A program made the translations under genes and the position numbers. A DNA stretch of 64,000 nucleotides from Christiangramia crocea. GTDB taxonomy: Bacteria; Bacteroidota; Bacteroidia; Flavobacteriales; Flavobacteriaceae. Every line of letters starts with the position of its first letter. Within the stretch, counting starts at the first letter, position 1. The notes under the pieces are model-generated. The model made no database searches. It saw nothing but the letters and a program-made list of their open reading frames with translations, and was not told the origin of the DNA. The stretch spans positions 667,961 through 731,960 of the forward strand of contig NZ_JAJSON010000025.1 in NCBI RefSeq assembly GCF_022410465.1, written 5' to 3'. Shown in pieces: positions 58,590 through 64,000 of the stretch.

Positions 58590-59639
58590 ATGAAAAGTAA
58601 AGATAAAGTTACGATCTATGATATTTCCAAAAGGCTAAATATTAGTGCCGCCACAGTTTCCAGAGCATTAAATCACAATCCAAAAATTAGCGAAAAGACA
58701 CGAGAACTAGTGGCTAAGACCGCCAAGGAAATGAACTATAAGCAGAACCGGCTTGCACAGGCATTAAAACAGGGCAGGACAAATAATGTGGGAGTAATAG
58801 TCCCCTATATTAATCGTAGTTTTTTCTCTTCGGTAATTAGAGGTATTGAGGAAGAGTTAACTCCACATGGTTACCATATTATTATCTGTCAGTCGCATGA
58901 AGAAGCCGAAAATGAAGCGGAGCAGATCAATGCACTTTTAAGCACACAGATTGACGGTATATTTATGTCAGTTTCCAAAACCACCCAAAAGACAGATCAT
59001 ATTCAAAAAGTACTTCAGGAACACACACCATTAGTGTTTTTCGACAGGAAAATAGATGTTCCAGGAGTTAGTTCGGTAGTGCTGGACGATTTTAGGGCAG
59101 GCTATATTGCCACCGAACATCTTATTAAAGAAGGTTGTCGCAAAATAGCACATCTTTCAGGGGACATTAACCTTGAGATCTATAAAAACAGATATGAAGG
59201 TTATATAAAAGCACTGAAAGATTATCATATTGATTTTATCCCTAATTATGTTATAGAAGTGAACAGTAAAATTGAATCTGGTATGCAGGCCATTAATGAA
59301 CTGTGGAAACTCAATGAAAAGCCAGATGCCATCTTCTCAGCCGGAGATTATGCAGCTCTCGGCGCCATGCAGGAATTAAGAGCCAGAAAGATCAAAGTTC
59401 CAGAGGAAGTATGTGTGGTGGGATTCAGCAATGAGCCTTTTACAAAATATATGGAATTACCAATAACTTCTATGGATCAGACTCCACAAGAAATGGGTAA
59501 AATAGCGGCACAGGTATTTCTTGAACAGGTCAAAAAAAACAGTACTCTAAGCATTGAGAAAAAAGTAGTTCTTCCTCCAGAATTATTAATAAGGGAGTCT
59601 TCCAGCCGGAAAATTCATAATTTAAGTGATGCTAGCTAA
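58590..59639 (+). CDS. LacI/GalR-family transcriptional regulator
   Basis: A 349-residue LacI-type regulator. N-terminal helix-turn-helix about 7-30 (TIYDISKRLNISAATVSRAL), hinge helix about 50-60 (NRLAQALKQGRT), then the periplasmic-binding-like effector domain (NNVGVIVPYINRSFFSSVIR, GIFMSVSKTT, DAIFSAGDYAALGAMQEL, VVGFSNEPF). It reads away from the CE8 gene and lies close to two matching palindromes before CE8 and GH28, so it most likely represses pectin genes and releases them on a uronate-derived signal. The effector is not visible in the sequence. Confidence 0.95.
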   Translation: MKSKDKVTIYDISKRLNISAATVSRALNHNPKISEKTRELVAKTAKEMNYKQNRLAQALKQGRTNNVGVIVPYINRSFFSSVIRGIEEELTPHGYHIIICQSHEEAENEAEQINALLSTQIDGIFMSVSKTTQKTDHIQKVLQEHTPLVFFDRKIDVPGVSSVVLDDFRAGYIATEHLIKEGCRKIAHLSGDINLEIYKNRYEGYIKALKDYHIDFIPNYVIEVNSKIESGMQAINELWKLNEKPDAIFSAGDYAALGAMQELRARKIKVPEEVCVVGFSNEPFTKYMELPITSMDQTPQEMGKIAAQVFLEQVKKNSTLSIEKKVVLPPELLIRESSSRKIHNLSDAS

Positions 59640-59650
59640 AAATTAAAGGT

Positions 59651-60829
59651 TCATAAAGATGAAACTGATATCTCTGCTCCTTTCTTTTCCGCAGAAATAT
59701 ATGCAGAATAAATTGTTGAAATAACATCTGCCGCCAGTCTGCTATTGCTTTCTGCATCAATACCTGTTGCTATATTATTATAAAATGCTTCCATTTCATT
59801 CTGATAACCATTGAACCAGGCTTCATCAGGTGAAATATTAGACCATCCCTGCTTGGTACCTGTTTTTTCTACCACATAAATATCTTCAAAATTACTCTCC
59901 TCCGGATTGTAGGTTTGCATAGCATTGTTTGGAGTAAGATTGCATATTGTACGATGGTTATGAGCATGTACCTCAAGATAGTTCTTTACACCACCATGAA
60001 GTAATTCGCTGGCAGTAATATCGGCCACTGTTCCATCTTCAAAAATAATATGCGTAAAAGCATAATCTTCCACATCGGTATAAGAATCTTTCAGATGCGG
60101 GTTGTTAATATAATTTGGTAACCGGGTAATATTGTGCACCCGACAACTTACGAATTTCGGACGAATAGGTTTCCCATTTTTAACCCGGCCTTCAACATAT
60201 TTCAGATATACGGCTGCTGCAAGAGGATGGCATCCCTTTCCCATGAGAGAACCGCCTCCTGATAATGCCCATTTCCCATAGGCCAAAGAATGTGATCCCG
60301 AATGGGATTGCTGAGCCTGTATCCAGAGGATCTGAGATTTTGTTTTCTCTATTACTTCTTTTTCCTTCTGAATTGCAGGAGCATATATCCAATTTTCAGC
60401 GTATAATATTCTGGCTTTACTTTCTGTTTCAGCCTTAAGGATATTCCTTAGACTTTTTAAGGTCTTTTCGAGGCCAGTTTTCCTGGAAAAAATATCTCCT
60501 GAAAAACTATCATTTCCCTCACCAAAGTATCCTGTGAGGGGCTTTTCTACTATTACATTTTTATTGTAACCAAGAATTTTAATGATTAATTCTTCATGGG
60601 TTACAGGCGGGGTGCATAAATGAAGTACATCTGAATCTGCAATCAGTTTATCTATGGAAGAAAAAGCTTCAATATTTTTTTCGTTGCAAAATGGATTAAG
60701 GTTTTCAGAATTTCTGGAAAAAGCTCCAATAATTCTGAGTTTCACTCCGTACACCCTTCTCAAAGCATCATAATGAAATCTTGCTGCAAATCCCGACCCG
60801 ATAATCCCAACTTTTATTGGCTGCTCCAT
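59651..60829 (-). CDS. Gfo/Idh/MocA-family NAD(P)-dependent oxidoreductase
   Basis: A 392-residue cytoplasmic protein: Rossmann fingerprint KVGIIGSGFAARFHYDALRR, the VLHLCTPPVTHEELI strand, and the conserved NVIVEKPLTGYFG containing the EKP motif. The C-terminal half is the usual open beta-sheet (YAFTHIIFEDGTVADITASE). The family oxidises or reduces sugars and sugar acids; the substrate here is unknown. It follows uxaA after 9 bases, so a uronate- or aldonate-related step is likely. It is convergent with the LacI gene with an 11-base gap. Confidence 0.9.
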   Translation of the reverse strand: MEQPIKVGIIGSGFAARFHYDALRRVYGVKLRIIGAFSRNSENLNPFCNEKNIEAFSSIDKLIADSDVLHLCTPPVTHEELIIKILGYNKNVIVEKPLTGYFGEGNDSFSGDIFSRKTGLEKTLKSLRNILKAETESKARILYAENWIYAPAIQKEKEVIEKTKSQILWIQAQQSHSGSHSLAYGKWALSGGGSLMGKGCHPLAAAVYLKYVEGRVKNGKPIRPKFVSCRVHNITRLPNYINNPHLKDSYTDVEDYAFTHIIFEDGTVADITASELLHGGVKNYLEVHAHNHRTICNLTPNNAMQTYNPEESNFEDIYVVEKTGTKQGWSNISPDEAWFNGYQNEMEAFYNNIATGIDAESNSRLAADVISTIYSAYISAEKKGAEISVSSL

Positions 60830-60838
60830 ATAAAGTAA

Positions 60839-62455
60839 TTAAAGAGAAACCCCTCTTTTCCAGGGGATAAAATCATCCTGACTTAACTGGTCAGCCTTGG
60901 ATTTAATCTCTCCACTAGCCACTTTTATGATATATTCAAAAAGCTCTTCTCCCATCTCGGGAATGGTTTTCTCCCCTTTTATTACTACTCCTGCATCCAC
61001 ATCAATAATATCCGGCATTCTGGCTGCCAGCGTAGAATTAGAAGACATTTTAATGATTGGTGCTATAGGATTGCCTGTAGGAGTGCCAAGGCCGGTGGTG
61101 AACACAACCACGTTAGCGCCAGAACCCACCATTCCCGTGGTACTTTCCACATCATTCCCGGGAGTACATAACAGGTTGAGGCCCGGTTTGGTTACATATT
61201 CTCCATAATCCAACACTGCCTGAATAGGTGAAGTACCTCCTTTTTTAGCAGCTCCAGCAGATTTCATAGCGTCTGTGATAAGTCCGTCCTTAATATTTCC
61301 TGGCGAGGGATTCATATCGAACCCGGAACCTGAAGCTTCAGCAGCATTCTCATAAGATTTCATAAGCTCAGTAAATTTACTGGCCGTTTCTTCATCTATG
61401 CAACGATTCACAAGTTCCTGCTCAACACCACAAAGTTCAGGGAATTCGGATAGAATTGGGGAGCCGCCCAGTGCAGCTAGCAAATCAGATGCATAACCAA
61501 GAGCTGGGTTCGCCGAAATACCCGAAAATCCATCAGATCCTCCACACTCCAGTCCTAATTTTAACTTAGAAAGAGGTGCCGGTTTCCTCTGAATTTCATT
61601 AGCCTTTTTAATACCTTCAAATGATTCTTTAATAATGGTATTTAGCATTTCATCGACCGTGCCCATCTGCTGCTGCTCATAAATAAAAACCGGTTTCTTA
61701 ATATCGGGGTTTATATCTTCTAGTGAATTCCTGAAGATGTCGATCTGAAGGTTTTGACATCCCAGGCTCAGTACTGTAGCTCCGGCAACATTCGGGTTAT
61801 TTACATATCCTGCCAGAAGTTTTGAAAGCATTACAGAATCCTGGCGAATACCGCCACACCCCCCCTGATGGGTGATGAATTTCACTTCAATATTATCAAA
61901 TACTCCTTTTTCATTTTCATCAAATTCAACCGTGGTGTCTTCATCTTTTCCACTTATCAGATTTCTTAAAAGCTGCCGTTGTTTTGGGGATTTATGAAAA
62001 GAAAATTCCTTCTCAAAAATATCCTTTAGTAATTCGACATTTCGATTCTCACAGAAGACAAGAGGAAAGAACAACCAGATATTCGCCGTTCCCACCTGAC
62101 CGTCTGGCCTGTGGTAGCCCATAAAGGTTCTGTCTTCCCATTTAGAAACGTCAGGAGCCTTCCATGCAGTTACCTCCGATTTCCTAAAGGTCTGGCTTGC
62201 CTCGTGCTTGACATTATCTATGGTTAAAACACCACCTCTTTTGATTTCTTCGGTTGCCTTTCCAACCAGGACACCATACATATAAATCTTATCGCCGGCA
62301 GCGAGATCCACCATGCTAATCTTGTGCTTGGCCTTTACATCATTTAGAACAATCACTTCCTCACCTTCAAACCCAATCTTATCTCCCTTCCATAAATCCA
62401 CCAGGGCAATAGCGACATTATCCTCGTTATTTACCTTTATAAGTTTATTTTTCAT
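60839..62455 (-). CDS. uxaA: Altronate dehydratase
   Basis: A 538-residue protein carrying both parts of UxaA: an N-terminal SAF domain (about 1-90, IKVNNEDNVAIALVDLWKGD) and the catalytic C-terminal domain (MGYHRPDGQVGTANIWLFFP, THQGGCGGIRQDS, LGLECGGSDGFSGISANPAL). The Cys-containing motifs fit iron binding in this family. It dehydrates D-altronate to 2-keto-3-deoxy-D-gluconate. The uxaB gene is just upstream (5-base gap), the usual pairing. Confidence 0.95.
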   Translation of the reverse strand: MKNKLIKVNNEDNVAIALVDLWKGDKIGFEGEEVIVLNDVKAKHKISMVDLAAGDKIYMYGVLVGKATEEIKRGGVLTIDNVKHEASQTFRKSEVTAWKAPDVSKWEDRTFMGYHRPDGQVGTANIWLFFPLVFCENRNVELLKDIFEKEFSFHKSPKQRQLLRNLISGKDEDTTVEFDENEKGVFDNIEVKFITHQGGCGGIRQDSVMLSKLLAGYVNNPNVAGATVLSLGCQNLQIDIFRNSLEDINPDIKKPVFIYEQQQMGTVDEMLNTIIKESFEGIKKANEIQRKPAPLSKLKLGLECGGSDGFSGISANPALGYASDLLAALGGSPILSEFPELCGVEQELVNRCIDEETASKFTELMKSYENAAEASGSGFDMNPSPGNIKDGLITDAMKSAGAAKKGGTSPIQAVLDYGEYVTKPGLNLLCTPGNDVESTTGMVGSGANVVVFTTGLGTPTGNPIAPIIKMSSNSTLAARMPDIIDVDAGVVIKGEKTIPEMGEELFEYIIKVASGEIKSKADQLSQDDFIPWKRGVSL

Positions 62456-62460
62456 AACTT

Positions 62461-63927
62461 CTATTTTCCAAATTTTTCTGAGAAGGATTGAAAACCTTTT
62501 TCAATTCCCTGAGTGTCTATCAATTCAAGGGCGGATGCAATTTCATTTTTTAGATTCGGAATATCATTGAGGTCTTTTTCCCAGAATTCCTTTTTCTTCA
62601 ATATTTTTTCGACCATTTCATTGTAACTGTGCAGTTCCCAGAGATTTTTGAGCTCTGAAACCACCGCTTCATCATCATTCACAGGCAGGCTCTGCCCTTT
62701 CCACCTTCCATCGTAAAACCTTATTAAACATGCAAATGCGAATGTTAATCTAATAGGTAATCGATTGAATTTTTTTTGAAAACCAAGGAGACTCGGTAGT
62801 ACGCGAACCTTAAATTTTGAAATACTGTTCAGCGCGATGCTGGCAAGCTGATGCTTGATGAACGGATTCCTGAAACGATCAAAAACCTCCTGGGCAAATG
62901 AGTCCAATTCCTCGGCCGGCAACGATAAAGTAGGTTTGATCTCTTCAAATACTGCTTTTCTAATAAAATCCCCTGTAAATTCATGGTCTACAGTTTCCTT
63001 TACAGTCTCATTTCCATATAGAATAGAAAACGGAACCATAGTGGTATGTGCCCCATTGAGGATCCTGACCTTTCGTGTCCTGTATGGCTGAAGATCCTTA
63101 ACAATCAGTACGTTTTCATCAATCTTGCTAAAAGGTATCTTTGCTTTCAGCTTTTCGTCTCCCTCTATTACCCATAAGAGAAAAACTTCAGCAGATACTA
63201 TAAGTTTATCCTCATAATCGAGTTCATGCTGATAGGCTTCGATATCATCTTTTGGATACCCAGGAACGATACGGTCTACCAGTGTATTATGAAAACTGTT
63301 ATGATCTTTGATCCATTTTACAAATGAGTCTTCCAACTGCCATAATTCGGCATATTTTAATATAATCTCTTTTAGTGTGTCGGCATTGTAATTTATCAGC
63401 TCGCAGGGAATAATAGTCAATCCTTTAGTAGAATCACTCTCAAAATAATTAAATCTTTTATAGAGAAGGGCAGTCACTTTTGCAGGAAAACTTTTATGAG
63501 GATAGCCTTTCAAAGTATCTGTTTCATTATAGGCGATGCCAGCTTCTGTAGTATTTGAAATAAGGAATTCTAGCTCATCTTCTTCTGCCAGTTTTAAATA
63601 TTCCTGATAGTCATCATAAGGGTTTATTCCTTTCTGGATACAGGAGATCGTTTCATTTACCTGAAGCTCCTTCCCCTTCTTAATACCCTTCATAAAAAGA
63701 TTATAGAGTCCGTCCTGTTCATTTAAAACATCAATAAGTCCTCCGGCCAGTGGCTGAACAACTGCAACACCGGCATTGAAATTGGCCTCATTATTCAGTT
63801 TATTTATAATATAATCTACAAAGGCTCTCAGGAAATTTCCTTCTCCGAATTGAATGACCTTTATAGGAAGCTCTTTGGTGAGCCCGGCATTTTTCCTGTT
63901 TAATCTTTTAAGTTGAGTATTTTCCAT
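62461..63927 (-). CDS. uxaB: Tagaturonate reductase
   Basis: An approximately 488-residue long-chain mannitol-type dehydrogenase: IQFGEGNFLRAFVDYIINKL is the nucleotide-binding region, then ITSF-like downstream parts including IIPCELINYNADTLKEIIL, VDRIVPGYPKDD, and catalytic KVRILNGAHTTMVPFSIL with the Lys/Asn/His set of the family. It reduces D-tagaturonate to D-altronate with NADH. I take ATG at 63927 as start; an in-frame TTG six bases earlier is weaker. First gene of uxaB-uxaA-Gfo; a palindrome lies upstream. Confidence 0.95.
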   Translation of the reverse strand: MENTQLKRLNRKNAGLTKELPIKVIQFGEGNFLRAFVDYIINKLNNEANFNAGVAVVQPLAGGLIDVLNEQDGLYNLFMKGIKKGKELQVNETISCIQKGINPYDDYQEYLKLAEEDELEFLISNTTEAGIAYNETDTLKGYPHKSFPAKVTALLYKRFNYFESDSTKGLTIIPCELINYNADTLKEIILKYAELWQLEDSFVKWIKDHNSFHNTLVDRIVPGYPKDDIEAYQHELDYEDKLIVSAEVFLLWVIEGDEKLKAKIPFSKIDENVLIVKDLQPYRTRKVRILNGAHTTMVPFSILYGNETVKETVDHEFTGDFIRKAVFEEIKPTLSLPAEELDSFAQEVFDRFRNPFIKHQLASIALNSISKFKVRVLPSLLGFQKKFNRLPIRLTFAFACLIRFYDGRWKGQSLPVNDDEAVVSELKNLWELHSYNEMVEKILKKKEFWEKDLNDIPNLKNEIASALELIDTQGIEKGFQSFSEKFGK

Positions 63928-63957
63928 AATCAAGATCGTTATTTTTATTCAAATAGA

Positions 63958-63970
63958 TTTGGTAACCAAA
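63958..63970. promoter_or_regulatory. Palindrome TTTGGTAACCAAA upstream of uxaB
   Basis: A perfect 6-bp inverted repeat with a 1-base centre, about 30 bases before the uxaB start codon. Candidate regulator site for the uxaB unit; it differs from the GCAATCGATTGC type, suggesting another regulator. The window ends 30 bases further on. Confidence 0.4.
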
Positions 63971-64000
63971 GGCTGATGGCCGGAATAAAGGTCACCAATA

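Noticed and set aside
62756..62769. TAATCGATTG, similar to the LacI-type palindrome
   Set aside because: It is inside the uxaB coding sequence, far from a start codon, and lacks the outer matching bases; probably chance.

Overview
The window looks like a chromosomal segment of a marine or soil member of the Bacteroidota, most likely family Flavobacteriaceae (Gramella, Zunongwangia or Salegentibacter type). The basis is the AT-rich DNA, SusC/SusD pairs, many lipoprotein signal peptides, weak Shine-Dalgarno signals with some TTG starts, and a TAnnTTTG-type -7 element. The genus is inferred, not shown. The window is almost entirely carbohydrate utilization. About 40 genes are present, and I saw no rRNA, tRNA, transposase, phage gene or CRISPR array.

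Region 1 (1-19862, + strand) is a polysaccharide utilization locus. It holds the end of a SusC, a SusD, then GH30, two large GH2, GH43, a BNR-type propeller (GH145/PL42-like), a third GH2, GH16, a GH43 of the exo-1,3-galactanase type, a DUF2264/GH154 protein, GH105, another GH43 and a DUF1080 lipoprotein. Together these fit type II arabinogalactan (arabinogalactan-protein): galactan backbone, 1,6-galactan side chains, arabinose decorations and Rha-GlcA caps. A 15-bp perfect hairpin ends it.

Region 2 (19907-29085, - strand) is a second, hydrolase-free Sus unit: SusC, SusD, a 1139-residue FG-GAP/ASPIC lipoprotein and a PKD lipoprotein. Region 3 (29744-32985, -) has two GH43 genes, one encoding two catalytic domains. 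A 476-bp gap behind it contains decayed gene remnants, including a recognisable xylose isomerase C-terminus. Region 4 (33489-38749, -) is xylB-xylA-GH31, divergent from a NUDIX-type regulator whose promoter carries an inverted repeat.

Region 5 (39654-58401, -) is a pectin locus plus uronate catabolism. Extracellular or periplasmic enzymes (GH28, CE8, CE12 twice, PL10, a GH28-PL9 fusion, an esterase-CE8 fusion, GH105, GH43, DUF4861) release galacturonate and unsaturated uronate. KdgF, UxaE, an SDR mannonate oxidoreductase and UxuA carry uronates to 2-keto-3-deoxygluconate, and Fbp supports gluconeogenesis. A LacI-family gene (58590-59639, +) lies beside two GCAATCGATTGC-type palindromes in front of the CE8 and GH28 genes. 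Region 6 (59651-63927, -) has a Gfo/Idh/MocA oxidoreductase, UxaA and UxaB, the altronate branch of galacturonate catabolism. UxaC, KDG kinase, KDPG aldolase and a uronate transporter are not in the window.
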